Origin: Branchipolynoe longqiensis
Taxonomy: Eukaryota; Annelida; Polychaeta; Phyllodocida; Polynoidae
Direction of reading: 5' to 3'
DNA length: 64,000 bases
Assembly (NCBI GenBank): GCA_030323885.1
Contig: CM059186.1
Coordinates: 152,494,407 to 152,558,406, forward strand
Each line of letters starts with the position of its first letter. Within the stretch, counting starts at the first letter, position 1. Positions 42,462 through 53,679 of the stretch are shown one piece after another. Both the position numbers and the translations under genes were made by a program. The notes under the pieces were generated by a model, which ran no database searches, was not told the origin of the DNA, and saw only the letters and a list, made by a program, of their open reading frames with translations.

Positions 42462-42660
42462 GGCTTTTTTGGTAGATTAGTTGATTAAACAAGGGAAATT
42501 TCAATCGTGGACGTTTGGTCTTGCTCATTCCACTGCTTCTTGCCCTACCCTAATAATACCGAGTGCCTGGCTAGGAAGCGACAAGTATCAATTTTTAAGT
42601 CATTGGTTTGACTCAACCAGGGTTCGAACCCGTGAGTTCGAATCCCACGACTTACGATGT
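42462..42660 (-). mobile_element. SINE-B tail joined to a SINE-A head, inverted
   Basis: AGATTAGTTGATTAAACAAG (complement of the SINE-B 3' end) is followed by CCTACCCTAATAATACCGAG and the complement of a SINE-A head with GGGTTCGAACCC. This suggests a composite element sharing the A head and B tail. Confidence 0.65.
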
Positions 42661-43090
42661 TACATGCCCTTCAAATGATAACGCCATGCAAACTTAGTAC
42701 CGGTCTCCAAAGTTGATCCACAACCTGAGTTTGAGCTGAGTGCGCATGTCTGTACCAACGCGCCCCCTGGATGGGACGCTCCAAGTTCCACCTCCCACCT
42801 ACTTCCGGCAAACATCCGCTGGTTTTTCTGACGCACCTTTTCACGCTGCAGGTGTTGCGCATGTACAGGGCGTGGCTGGTTCTGCGTTATGAGAAATTCT
42901 CTCCGACGTTTTATTGCACCACCGACACCAAAACAGTGCTGTTTTCCGTGACGTACGAGGTAGTCAATCATTCTCCGCTAATGGTACCTGTACGGTTTGA
43001 CCGGTACTACTTTCAATTTAGACAAGTTCTGGCTGAACCAGGCTAATGCGCCACAATCTCGGGTTATGGCGTTCGGGTATGAAGTAATAA
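42661..43090. other. Unassigned segment with a short open frame
   Basis: A 91-codon + strand frame (42771-43046) has no recognised domain. Its 3' part, 42900-43030, has a diverged relative at 33470-33604, so this is more likely a dispersed repeat than a host exon. Confidence 0.4.
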
Positions 43091-43189
43091 GACAAAATCA
43101 ATTATTACAAATTTGATTTTTATAACTAATAATAAATATGATACCAGGTTAAGTAATTAACAAGGTCTTTCCACCACTAGGTTTTCAGG

Positions 43190-43510
43190 ACTTACTTATC
43201 GAAGATTGATATCAAACTAACCAGCCACTATGTGACTTCATCAGGTTTGATATCAATATTTTAGGGTTACAGACTTACCTATCGCAGATTGATATCAAAC
43301 TGAGCTCAGCCGCTATATGGCTTCATCTAGTTCGATATCAAGTCATTAGGATTACATACTTACCTATCGCAGATTGATGTCAAGGTAGACTCAGCCACTA
43401 AATGGCTTCACCTAGCTTGATATCAATCCATTAGGATTACAGATGTACCTATCGCAGATTGATATCAAGCTAGACTCAGCCACAATATGGCTTCATCTAG
43501 TTTGATAGGA
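43190..43510. repeat. 82-bp tandem array, 4 copies, hairpin units
   Basis: Each unit has TTGATATCAAACTAGA and, about 35 bp later, its inverse TCTAGTTTGATATCAA, separated by CTCAGCCACTATATGGCTTC. CCTATCGCAGA marks the unit start. Confidence 0.9.
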
Positions 43511-43799
43511 TCCCTTAGATGTACAGTTGTGAGTGAGGTAGAATATTTATCTGAATAAAAATGACTTTGAAATAGACTTAAGCCTGCAACAAGCAAAATA
43601 TAGGATCCGCACTGTGGTGTCTTTGTCTTTCCTGTCGCTTTCCCAACAGATAATTGGTTGAATCAACAAGGAAGTTGTGCAAATATCAGCTGGAGAGTGT
43701 TTGTCAGACAACAGAGCTAGTTTTTATTCTCAACAGCCATCTCCTTCAGAAGTAAAATGTCTAATTAATGCTCTACGACGTGCATGTTAATATTTATAC

Positions 43800-43946
43800 C
43801 GCATGTTTTCACTTGAGATATCTGCAAAGTTAGCGATTGATAATAAAGTTAATTCAAACTATATTAAGGTCGAATATAACGATCATCATCATATATGTAT
43901 CTCGGAAAATGGTAGAATCTCAAAACCATCGAACTCTGCATCACTA
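43800..43946 (+). mobile_element. MITE fragment, GTTGCATAGTCCGATG family, right end
   Basis: AGTTAATTCAAACT, GTATCTCGGAAAATGGTAGA and CCATCGAACTCTGCATCACT follow the family 3' order; the left part is absent. Confidence 0.7.
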
Positions 43947-43984
43947 AGACAATATAGATGATTTCTAGCGAACTCCAGTTGTGT

Positions 43985-44270
43985 AAAACCAATGACTTAA
44001 ACTAAACTTACTTGCCTGCCTGGTACTCCGCATCACCGGGATAGGACAGAACAGGAAATAATGAAAACCGATTGTTCGCAGTTGAAATGTCCCACTACTT
44101 AATCAATCTAAACCAAAAATAAAAACTAAATGATTTAAACTATACCTACTTGCCTACCTGGTACTCCGCATCACCGGGATAGGACAGAACAGGAAATAAT
44201 GAAAACCGACTGTTCGCAGTTGAAATTTCCCCCTACTTAATGAATAAAAACCAAAAATAAAAACTAAATC
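43985..44270 (+). repeat. Tandem duplication of a SINE-B-like 3' end
   Basis: GGTACTCCGCATCACCGGGA and AACAGGAAATAATGAAAACC occur twice about 137 bp apart, each ending with CTACTTAAT and an A-rich stretch. Confidence 0.8.
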
Positions 44271-44279
44271 ACATAGGTT

Positions 44280-44430
44280 CTCTCAATATCAAAGTCACGT
44301 GAGTAGTGCTGGTGGTGTTGGATCGCAGTTGGGCAGCACTATGAAGTCACCATGCATCATGAGGACCCACTATCAGAAGCCAGTATCGGCCCTGATATGA
44401 CATCAGCTGTTGCTGGGATGTAAAACACCA
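44280..44430 (+). mobile_element. Old SINE-A, 3' half
   Basis: GGCAGCACTATGAAGTCACC, GATATGACATCAGCTGTTGC and GATGTAAAACACCAATC. Confidence 0.7.
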
Positions 44431-44689
44431 ATCATATCAATCTGCTGTAAGCAGCACCACGGACCACCCATGTTACTCTCCTCCGGGCACCATTAATTTC
44501 CCCCCCCCCCCGGTCTAATCCGCCCCTGGCGATATTCCGCGATTATAATACTGATTCGCAAAGCAGGAGATGGCAGGCAGGGGGCGAGGCGATATTGAGG
44601 TATTTTATTTATGTGAGGCAGAGAGATCCCTCAATCCCTATAGGGGTGAGGGCCATATTAGTAGTGGTATAACTATAAGGTAATCAAGC

Positions 44690-44720
<31 letters not shown>

Positions 44721-44735
44721 TATATATAAATATAT
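44690..44735. repeat. (TA)n microsatellite
   Basis: TATATATATA and TAAATATATA run. Confidence 0.9.
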
Positions 44736-45059
44736 TTACTGAATCAAGTAAATTACATAGTAGTTGGGTGGGTGGGGAAAGTGTGTTATTGTTCGCTCGG
44801 TTGCCAGAGGATTAGTGCTGGTGTTGACAGCAGTTGTGTGGGCAGTTCCGGTGCATAGCTGTAGGGGGCGTTGGTGAGGCAGCTTCCCATTGGTTGAACT
44901 GTGGAGGTGCCGAAAAAGCAAGTATGGTGGAAGTGGGGGGGGGGGGGGGGCGGGGCGGGACTGGTTGGTGGAATAGCTGAGGTGTGCATCTTCTCGTCAC
45001 AAATCAGACGCAATTCTTATGCATTACGAACCAACCTCAAAGACGTCAATCTCAACATT

Positions 45060-45285
45060 CGTATTACTAGGGGAGGGCAAAGACTGGTTTGCTCAGTATC
45101 AGGATAATGTGACTGAGTGGAAAATTGAGTCATGGAACCAGTAACCTGGTCTCCCAGTGGGGCACCATTATAACATTGCCATGAGTGTGCACTGTCACAA
45201 GTCGGTGCCTGCCATGATGTGACTTTGGGTGTTGCCAGGAGGTAAACCCCAAATAAACAAATAATAAACAAACAACAAGCAAACT
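45060..45285 (+). mobile_element. SINE-A, 5' truncated
   Basis: Starts at TATTACTAGGGGAGGGCAAA and runs through GGATAATGTGACTGAGTGG to an AAATAAACAAAC tail. Confidence 0.82.
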
Positions 45286-45534
45286 ATTCGCATAATAGAT
45301 TGTAGTTATAGAACATGTCATTCCCTAACAACTGGGATAAGAGAGGCTGAGGTGAAGTAGCCTAGTCATTTTATCCTTTTTCATAGATGAGCCACAAGAG
45401 CGCTTTCGGGGTGAATGTATTGAAGGATCACCCGACTCCCAGGGAGAGTACTGGAACCAGACTACACCTGAGCTCGAACACAGTCCGCTGGTAGTGGTGT
45501 AACGCAAGGTGCAGACACATGAATGACTCAGCAG

Positions 45535-45672
45535 GCGGAGTGGCTGAGTGGATAGAGTGCCAACTTCTCAAGCGAGAGGTCATCGAATCAATCCCCAGTC
45601 GTGTTACACCAAGAACTCATGCAATTTATATTTGTCGCTAAATTGGTAGGCACTCGGCCTTACTAGGGTGTC
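45535..45672 (+). mobile_element. tRNA-headed SINE fragment of a different head type
   Basis: GGCGGAGTGGCTGAGTGGAT and a weak B box (CGAATCAATCC) resemble a tRNA-Ser/Leu-type head followed by the SINE-A style TATATTTGTCGCTAAATTGG. Confidence 0.6.
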
Positions 45673-46400
45673 AGGATATGTTGTAAGGACCTATACAAAT
45701 GTTTTAATTAAAACCTATCCTCAAAATAAAAACTGCAGAGCAACGCCCTTTTACTTCCTATCCATCACTCTCTCAACACATCCTTGGTTACATAAACATG
45801 AACCTGTGCAAATATCCACTGGCTGGCATTTTTGGAGTACAAAGCTGTCATCCTGGTCTGTTGAAGACATATATCACACACACTGTTGTCCCCTGATGTG
45901 TTCATTACAGCCAGCATGATGTTATAAAATGTGGCATGCCACAAGAATGATGCATGGGTACACTCCCATTATAAATGCACGCTGTGTGTGGAGAGTGACT
46001 GATTTGTGAGCGGTATTCGCTATTAGTATTACTTAATACCCCCATGATATTGCGAAACTAAGGTGGTCCTGCAGGTTGCGCTGTCTGACACCGCCAGACA
46101 CGCTCCCTGTCGGAAAGGGACGCACAGCAGGGGCGATAATAGAGTGATAATGGTGCAGTTAAGACATGGGAAGCCGACTGGTGGGGGATGGGGGCTCGGT
46201 TACTTCTCTAACAGTTCAGCGATCATAATCAATAAAACCCAATGAAGATCCCAGGCATCACAGGTGCTGGCAAACAAATAGAGAACTCATGTGAAACTTC
46301 TGAAGAAACTTGAAAGGTGTGTTCTTAGACAACACTGGAATTTATGGTTTGAAAATATTTCTTTTGGGTGACCTTTTGGTTTGTGGCGGGCGGGTTTTGT
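45673..46400. other. Unassigned spacer
   Basis: No gene, array or TIR recognised. Confidence 0.4.
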
Positions 46401-46404
46401 GTTC

Positions 46405-47035
46405 TTAACGCGGGGGAGGAAGATGGTAGATGTTGAGTGGGATGCGGAGAAGGGGGGAGCGAGAGGGAGGGAGGAAGAGCGGGAGAGAAGTGGAGGAAAG
46501 GAGAGTGAGAGGCTGGAAGGGATTGAGGGGTAGGGAGGAAGATGGGGAGAGAGGAAGGAGAAAGGGAAGGAAGAATGGGGGGGGGGGGGGGGGAGAAGTG
46601 GAGGGAAGGGGGAGAGAGAGGTTGGGAGGGACGGGGGGAGGGAACGAGAGAGGGAGGGAGAGGAGGATGGAAGGAAGGGACAGAAAGGGAGGGAGGAAAA
46701 GATGGAAGGAATGGTGGATGGAGGGGTGGGAGGAATGGAGATGGGAGTGGATAGGGGAGGGAGGAGAGGGCGGGGAGAGGGGACGGAGAAGGGCAGCGAA
46801 CGAGGAAACGAGGAGGGTGGGGGGAGAACGGAAAAGGGGAGATGAAGAGAGGGAGGGGGAGGGAGGAAGAGGGAGGGAACAAGGGAAGGAGGGGAGAGGC
46901 ACGGAAGGGAGAGGCGCGGAGGGGAGCGGGTGAGGGGAAGAGGGGATATAACGAGGAGGAGAGGGATGGTAGGAAGGAGGGGAGGGAGAGGAAGTGGGGT
47001 AGTTATTTGGGGGCGGGGGAGGAAGGCAGGTGAAA
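46405..47035. repeat. Polypurine tract of about 630 bp
   Basis: Almost exclusively A and G on the + strand (AGGGAGGGAGGAAG-type words) with a G run near 46576-46592. Long Ser/Pro-rich minus frames are artefacts. Confidence 0.93.
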
Positions 47036-47269
47036 TGTTCCATTGCTGTCGGTACTGGATAGCTGCTGGGCGTTGACACGGGTTTCTTTTATCAGATATA
47101 TATCAGGGCGGTGGCAATATAAACGAAACGCGAGAGAGTGGTTGGTGTATTTCCGGTGTGACTTGTTTTATCAGTGTTGTGTACTTCCTACTCGGCCTAC
47201 TCGAGTGTACATAAGGGTAGGATGTGTTCCATGCATTTTTCTGTTAACCAGCTCAATCTCTGGCTCTTT

Positions 47270-47299
47270 TCTTCTTCTTCTTCTTCTTCTTCTTCTTCG
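47270..47299. repeat. (CTT)n microsatellite
   Basis: About ten CTT repeats. Confidence 0.9.
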
Positions 47300-47650
47300 C
47301 GCTTTACACACAGGGGGTTGAGGGTGGGGGATACATTTGCTGTTATTTATTTTTGGAACTGTCTGTGTGTGTGTGTTCTTCGTTCCATTCACAGTCTTGT
47401 ATGTATTAGATAAAAACATGTGAATTCCTAATAAACCTTTGTGAGTTATGTATTCAAGAACGTGGTATATTATTCCGCCACCCCTCGTTGGCAACTCCTT
47501 AGATAAAGAGTGTAGGAGGGGGGGTGGGCGTCTGATGTAAACCCTGAGAACAGGAGAGTGTCAAATGCACTGGTCTCTGAGACTGTGCAAGCATAGCTTC
47601 GTATCCAGCAAGAATTGTGCGACAATAAAGTTGAGGTAATTTCATGCTTT

Positions 47651-47989
47651 TTTTTCAATTATTTCCTTCGACTTTTTTTAAAAGAAAAATATCATAGGTT
47701 GATCATTATAAGCTACCTTACTTTAATTTCAAGTAACTTCTAAAGAGGATTATCTTTGACGATATTTGAAGTGAAAACATGTCATGATAATTTGGGCATG
47801 CACATCAAAACACTGGATACCACAGGCTTCAGCCGTGACGAATTCTATTAAATTCACTTTGTATTCCCCTCTATGCAGCAACACATGCTTAATAAGTGCA
47901 CCAGTATCTAAGTTAGAAAAGTAGGATCAAATCTAAATAATTGTTTTGGTTGTGAAAAAGAATTGATGCTTTCATTGGACTATGCAGCT
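47651..47989 (-). mobile_element. MITE, GTTGCATAGTCCGATG family, inverted, one end eroded
   Basis: The right end CATTGGACTATGCAGCT precedes TTA. The interior reads as the complement (GGTTGATCATTATAAGCTAC, GGGCATGCACATCAAAACAC). The left end is lost in a T-rich stretch. Confidence 0.8.
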
Positions 47990-48214
47990 TTAAAGAATCA
48001 AGCAAGCTATGGACTGAGATGTTCAGTTTTCTACTCTGACAAATAGTCTCAAACAGATGTTTGCATAGTCTTCTGTGTGGTTAAATGACTAACCATGTGG
48101 TGGGAGATTGATATTAAGTGGAAATGCTATCATCATGCAGTTTCTATTTTGCCTGTTGTTGTTTTTATAGTTTATTAGGAGTGTCAAATTTTAAAGTAAC
48201 TACAATATGTGCAG

Positions 48215-48262
48215 TGTCTGATTAATATTATTAATATTATTATTATCATTATTATTATTATT
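48215..48262. repeat. (ATT)n microsatellite
   Basis: TATTATTATTATC trinucleotide run. Confidence 0.9.
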
Positions 48263-48429
48263 CTCCTCATTCTGTTTCTTCCTTTTCTTCGCTTTCTTTC
48301 CGTTCTCTTTCTTTCTATTAATCGTACACTAGTTTTTTTATGTTTCTCCTTCCTCTTTCTTCTCAGACTCCTTCATTATTCAGATATACTCCTTCTTCGT
48401 TTTCTGTTCCTTCTGCCCTTTTGCTCTTT

Positions 48430-49100
48430 TGATGGTAAACTAGCTAGGGAAGCATAATTTTCCTTGCTGATTTAATTCAAGAACATGTTTAGTTCTGATG
48501 TCAAAAGGGGGAACTGTGAACAGCCACATCAAAGAAGGTAACAGGACGAACAGTTCCTACCTTTTCTACTCACACAGGAACTTCTCTAGAGCCATACCAA
48601 GCACTTTCCCTTCTTCAACATCTACACTGCATCGGATATCGGAAGTCTGACGTCAGGTAGATGTTGGAAAATTATCTGTACTTTTACCTTTGAAGCTTGG
48701 CGAAAATTTGACGTCAGAACAATACAGGTGGCACCACCAATCTATTCATGTTCTTGAATTAAATCACTGACGAAAATTATGCTTCCCTAGCTAGCTAACC
48801 AGCTAACCAACAAAAGGTCAGAAGGAACAGCAAAAGAAGATGGATCATTTTGCAACATCTAAAGACACCAAGCTTCCAATGTCAAATTTCATATCATTTT
48901 GCAACATCTAACCAATGTTAGACTTCCGATATCCAATGCACCCAATGCATTTCGGCATCGGAGTGATGCCCTTCTGTAGACTGGGCAGAATAGAGGTTGA
49001 AGAAGAGAAGGACCTTTGTATGGTTCTAGAGAAGCATGTGTGTGAGCAGAGGAAGTGGGAGCTGCGACAAAGAAAGTAACAGGAGAGTGTCGACAGACTT
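48430..49100. repeat. Large imperfect inverted repeat
   Basis: CTAGCTAGGGAAGCATAATT (about 48440) is inverted near 48780-48800, and AACTTCTCTAGAGCCATACC with CTTCTTCAACATCTA (about 48580-48640) is inverted at 48990-49040. ATATCGGAAGTCTGACG and its complement occur at about 48636 and 48915. Element type unknown. Confidence 0.7.
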
Positions 49101-49839
49101 TAAGCTTTGAAGTATTTTTCATTCCATTTATTTTGCATGACACATGTCTATAATCGGCCTGACCTAAAAACTTACAAAAGATATCTGTGCAAATTAGGCT
49201 AGGAAACCCCCACTAAGCTGCACTTCAAAGGGGCATGTGATATGTCACGGCCCACCAGTGGGACGCCCAATGGAAGGTAACCATGCCAAGAGTAGCCAGA
49301 TAACACACCACACAGCTACGTACAATCCTATGATATGTAAATAGGAGTAGGCTAGTCTAGTAATAAGAGTAGAACAAAATAAAATACATATATGCCAAGA
49401 AAGAAAACAAAAAACTAACAGTCTACTAACCATACCAACCAATTATCTATCTGCTACTGAAATGCAGGCAATCAAATAACTTATCAGCAGCTACTGTGTG
49501 GTAAGATAACACCAACACTACAACTGGCCAGCATTGAAAACAAGCCTGGGTACCCGGGCTTATATGCTATGGACACTATAAATACAGCCTCAATAAATAA
49601 AGTAAAAATTTTAATCGGCTTTAATCATATCCACGCGTTGCTTACTAGTCATAAATCATTTTTTAACAATAGGTCGCCCTAGGATTTTGGTCACCATGTG
49701 GTCCTGCTATGGTGATATACAAGAATCCCTGCACCTCATGTCATTCCCCCGACCCTAACTGTGACTTATCGTTTAGGCAATGGGTCTTAATGGTGCCTAG
49801 TCTAATGGTCTGGAGTTTCTGCTATTTTTAGCAAATATA
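49101..49839. other. Unassigned spacer
   Basis: No feature recognised. Confidence 0.4.
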
Positions 49840-50094
49840 TATTAGATTGCCGTAGTTTGAGCTAACTTTGATTATAATTTGATCAATCTGAAGTGAAAAC
49901 TTGGCATGCATGTCAAAATTCTGACACAATAGGTTTCAGCAGTAATTGGTTTTATTCAATAGACTTAGCATACCCCTGATTGCAGCAACACACGTTTAAA
50001 TAAATGTGCCAGTGTCTGTATTGGATATGTAGAATATAATCTAGAGAAAGGTCTTAGTTTAGAAAATGTGATGCTTTCATCGGTGTATGTACCT
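49840..50094 (-). mobile_element. MITE fragment, GTTGCATAGTCCGATG family, inverted
   Basis: GCATGTCAAAATTCTGACA, GCAGCAACACACG and GATGCTTTCATCGGTGTATG match the family complement. The 5' side is strongly eroded. Confidence 0.7.
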
Positions 50095-50327
50095 TTATTG
50101 ATTTCACAATTGAATGGACCTTCCACTAATCGTATATCACATTGTGGTGATTGTACCTTAATTCAACTATTCACTTTTCACTTCAATTCTTGATTACAGA
50201 CTACATCTCTTGCATTCAGACACACGGAGGTCCAAATGAATATTGAAGATGATGTAGCCATAGCTATACGCGTGCTTCTGCTGCTACTACATAAACGAGA
50301 TTCCTGTAGGATCTTCCTTGTTTTCCT

Positions 50328-50655
50328 GGACGCGGTGGTCGAATCGGTAGAGCGCAGACTTCCTGTGTAAGAGATCGGGAGTTTGATTCCTGATCGAGTC
50401 AAATCAATGACTTATAAAATTGATACTTGTTGCTACCCTACCTGGTGCCCAGCAATAATAGGGTAGGATAAGGACTGGTTCACACACTATCAGAATAATG
50501 TGACTGTGTGAGATGTTAGGTCATGGTGCCAGCAGCCTGGTCTCCCAGTGGGGCAGCACTATAAAAGTCACCATGAGTGTGCGCTGCCGCAACTCGGAAC
50601 CCATCCTGATATGACCTTAGATGTTGCCAGGATGTAAAACTCCAAAAAACAAATC
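50328..50655 (+). mobile_element. SINE-A, full length
   Basis: Head GGACGCGGTGGTCGAATCGG with weak B box GTTTGATTCC, then the complete body and a short AAAAAACAAAT tail. No clear target duplication. Confidence 0.88.
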
Positions 50656-50877
50656 TTAGTTGTATCTGCCCCTCCAAGATTTGCCTGCCTTGCCCAAGCA
50701 TTGGCTGCTATTCACAATGTAGCTCTCCATGACACCCATACTGGGTTCTGTCCATCAGCTTTGGGCCATGTGCATGGCTGAAATTTGGTAAATATACATA
50801 CAGTTACCGTCCTAATATAGCAGATTGCTCGAGGGCTTGTGGAACCCAATCACTGACGAGGGATGTGTAAGGTGGGG

Positions 50878-50932
50878 GACGGGGGGGGGTGGGAGGGGGG
50901 GGGGGGGGGAGGGGGGGGAGGGGGGGGGGGCA
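50878..50932. repeat. Poly-G tract
   Basis: Five or more G runs of 7-10 bases separated by A or T. Confidence 0.9.
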
Positions 50933-50999
50933 TGGACTGGGGGTGGATGAGGTGTGCGGGGACGTGGGGGTGGGGATGAGATGAAAAGAGGGGCCTAGG

Positions 51000-51110
51000 C
51001 TGATGAGGCATAGGTGATTTCCGTTGAGCATGCGCACTCAGCTGACACTTAGATGTCAGTGGGCGTGTTGACAACAGATGATTTCTGCGGAGCATGCGCA
51101 GTTCAGCTTT
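51000..51110. repeat. Direct repeat with AGCATGCGCA
   Basis: GGTGATTTCCGTTGAGCATG near 51012 and GATGATTTCTGCGGAGCATG near 51077 are diverged direct copies. Confidence 0.7.
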
Positions 51111-51249
51111 GTGGGTTTGTGGGTCAACTCTGGAAACGAGTAGTGAATTTGTACAGTGAGTGATGTAGTTTTTATTTAAAGCAGTGATTACTAAACTTTC
51201 CCATACATAAATAAAAATAATAATAAAGTCGCCAGTTATACCTCACCTA

Positions 51250-51960
51250 GATAAAAGATTCACCCGGTACTTGTAGTACACGGGTGAAGATCAGCCTTAT
51301 ATAAATATGGGCGAAAATAGCGTTAGTATGGAACATCACCTAGAAACTGTGGCTCCAGTATCAAATGGCTACCCATGTAGGCACAGAGTTGGTGAAATAG
51401 GAGAGAATGCAAAAAGACAAGATGGCGGCCGCAGAACGCCGTCGATTTCACTTTTAAATCTGATTAAACTAGCTATTATATTATATTTTCCAACTCAAAG
51501 GTAGCGGGCTCTCAATAATACATATGTGAAGAATAAATGTTGCTTCTTAGATTGTGAAATTAGGCTCTCAATTCTTTGACCCGCATTTTCGCCACCTTTT
51601 ACATAGGGTTGGTTTGCACCCCTACTGCAGCAGTACGGGGTGAATCTTGTACCTATACCTCACCCAGATACAAACGAATCCAGCATCAAAAGCTCTCCAA
51701 ACATACCTTTGCTTAGTTTGTTCCGTTCATGCCACTGAACATGTGGGAGGAGATTGAGGTGTGTGATGTATGAATGACATCATAGGTGGGATTCCCTTAT
51801 CACATGACCTAGAGGGGTTCCTCACACACAGGGGAAGCCATGGCAACCACCAAGATGGCAGCCACAGAAAGCTCTCAATTCAACTTTTAAAGTCTATTAA
51901 TCTACATGATTTAATCAATTATTCACACAAAAAGTAGCTGCTTATGATAAATAAACATTT
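51250..51960. repeat. Diverged direct repeat (AAGATGGCGGCC / AAGATGGCAGCC)
   Basis: AAGATGGCGGCCGCAGAA (51418) and AAGATGGCAGCCACAGAAAG (51852) begin segments that stay alignable through CACTTTTAAATCTGATTAA and AACTTTTAAAGTCTATTAA. Unit about 434 bp, otherwise unassigned. Confidence 0.55.
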
Positions 51961-52357
51961 GAACTTTATATTTATGATTTTAAATTGCAATTTCTAGCAT
52001 TTTTTTCTCTATATGGTTGTCTAAAAGTGTCAGTGCTGCTGGACTAAATAAAACACAACAGAGGCAACCAATGTCAGCACTCTCCCCCCACATATGTAGT
52101 TGCATAAACTGAAAACCAGCATGCTTGGAGAGCATTTGTCGGAGTATGGGTGGTGTCTCAGCGACCTATAACTGGCCCCTTTAATTAAAGAATAAAATAA
52201 GAAAGTCGCTATCAGTGTGTTACCTTCTCCTGGCTTCTTGATCAGCAATATAAACACAGCAAGTATCCCTAGCTATAGGTCTAGATTCATCTAATCTTAA
52301 ATATATCTTAACCTAAATTAAAAGAATGTTAATTTTGTCAATTTGAAGTTGATTCCA

Positions 52358-52447
52358 AGGCTTTGGTTTGACGCGGTCGGGATTCGAATTCCCGACCTTC
52401 CGCACAAGAAGCCTGCGCTCTACCGATTAGGTCATGGTGTCCGGTCT
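52358..52447 (-). mobile_element. SINE head, inverted
   Basis: GGTTTGACGCGGTCGGGATT, CGAATTCCCGACC and GCGCTCTACCGATTAGGTCA are the complement of a tRNA-like head of the GGACGCGGTGG type. Confidence 0.7.
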
Positions 52448-52960
52448 AGCGGGTGCGTTGCTAGAGGAAATCGTCTATTGTTGGACAGGCGGAGAGTGCA
52501 AACGGGAAGCATGGTTGGCATCACAAACTCTGCCCAGAGGGCAGGTCGCGACGCGTTGCTTGAGAAGTCCTGTCGGCGGCGATTATTTGAAAACGGCATT
52601 TGCGGAATTCATGTATGATGTAGTCATATCGAAATGGAGTCTTTATTTCACTTGAAGGCTGAAACCGTGTTGATGTGTCAGCATTTGAGTACTCAACTAC
52701 AGCAGGGTGGCACGCCCACACACACCCTTCGTCTTGACGTAATTTATGCGCGTCCCCAAACCACGTCCCCTTTTACCCCGGTTAGTGCCAAGTGGCAAAA
52801 TCGTAAACAAGCCATTACTCATCGGTATTTCGCAGTAGCCTTTGCGGCATTGAGTTGCACGGTGATGTAAGACCATATATTAATGGTTTCAATGCTCCCC
52901 AAGCGCCGTAGTGATTCGACGTTCTCGGAATGTGCCTTTCTGAATCCGTCTTGTGATCTA
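52448..52960. other. Unassigned, balanced-composition segment
   Basis: This is the least repeat-like part of the 45-57 kb stretch. Overlapping + frames of 73-91 codons (52343-52655) carry no domain I recognise and no splice context I can defend. Confidence 0.35.
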
Positions 52961-52964
52961 CTAT

Positions 52965-52974
52965 GTGTGTATGT

Positions 52975-53020
<46 letters not shown>

Positions 53021-53210
53021 ATCTATGTGTTGTCTGTATGTGTGTGCGTGCTTATGCGTGTGTGTGTGATTGTACCTGTGAATGTATATATATATTTGTG
53101 AATGGGCGAGTGTATGTGTGTCTTTGTATGTGTGTATGTGTGTTTGTATGTGTATATATGTATTGTGTGTGCATGTGTATGTGTATGCATGTACGTATGG
53201 GTGTGTATAT
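52965..53210. repeat. (TG)n/(TATG)n microsatellite
   Basis: TGTGTGTGTG core at 52980-53015 followed by degenerate TGTATG words. Confidence 0.93.
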
Positions 53211-53354
53211 TAGTGGTGGGATGATCATCGACTAGCGTCAAAAGTTGGTGGTTTTAACACTCATTTTGAGCGCTTGTTTACAAAATGCAACTATCGATTT
53301 TAGTTGATACACCAAACTGAAAAGAAATGCATAAATACATGTGTGATGTATGGT

Positions 53355-53495
53355 CTACTAGGTAGATAGATAGATAGATAGAGAGAGAGATGAATGGATG
53401 GATGGCTTTTTGGATGGATAGATAGATAGATAGATAGATGGATGGATAGATAGATAGATAAATGGATGGATGGGTGGCTAGATAGATATTTAATA
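53355..53495. repeat. (GATA)/(GATG) microsatellite
   Basis: GATAGATAGATA and GGATGGATGG blocks alternate. Confidence 0.92.
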
Positions 53496-53555
53496 GAACT
53501 TAAATCCGTGTTGAATTAATTATCAGTCAACATTTGTCATAGTTTATGTGCACAT

Positions 53556-53559
<4 letters not shown>

Positions 53560-53600
<41 letters not shown>
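53560..53600. repeat. (TA)n microsatellite
   Basis: Uninterrupted TATATA run. Confidence 0.92.
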
Positions 53601-53601
<1 letters not shown>

Positions 53602-53679
53602 CGTTATTTGTCCAACCGATTATTAATCAATCATCGATCGATAATTGATTATGAAGATGCAACCAACTCCCATCACTAG

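Noticed and set aside
42771..43046. 91-codon frame as a host gene
   Set aside because: No domain, and its 3' half has a diverged relative at 33470-33604, pointing to a dispersed repeat.
46325..47079. Pro/Ser-rich minus frames and Gly/Arg/Glu-rich plus frames
   Set aside because: Artefacts of the polypurine tract.
52343..52655. Two overlapping frames as a host exon
   Set aside because: The upstream part lies in a SINE head, and neither frame has a recognisable domain or clear splice sites.
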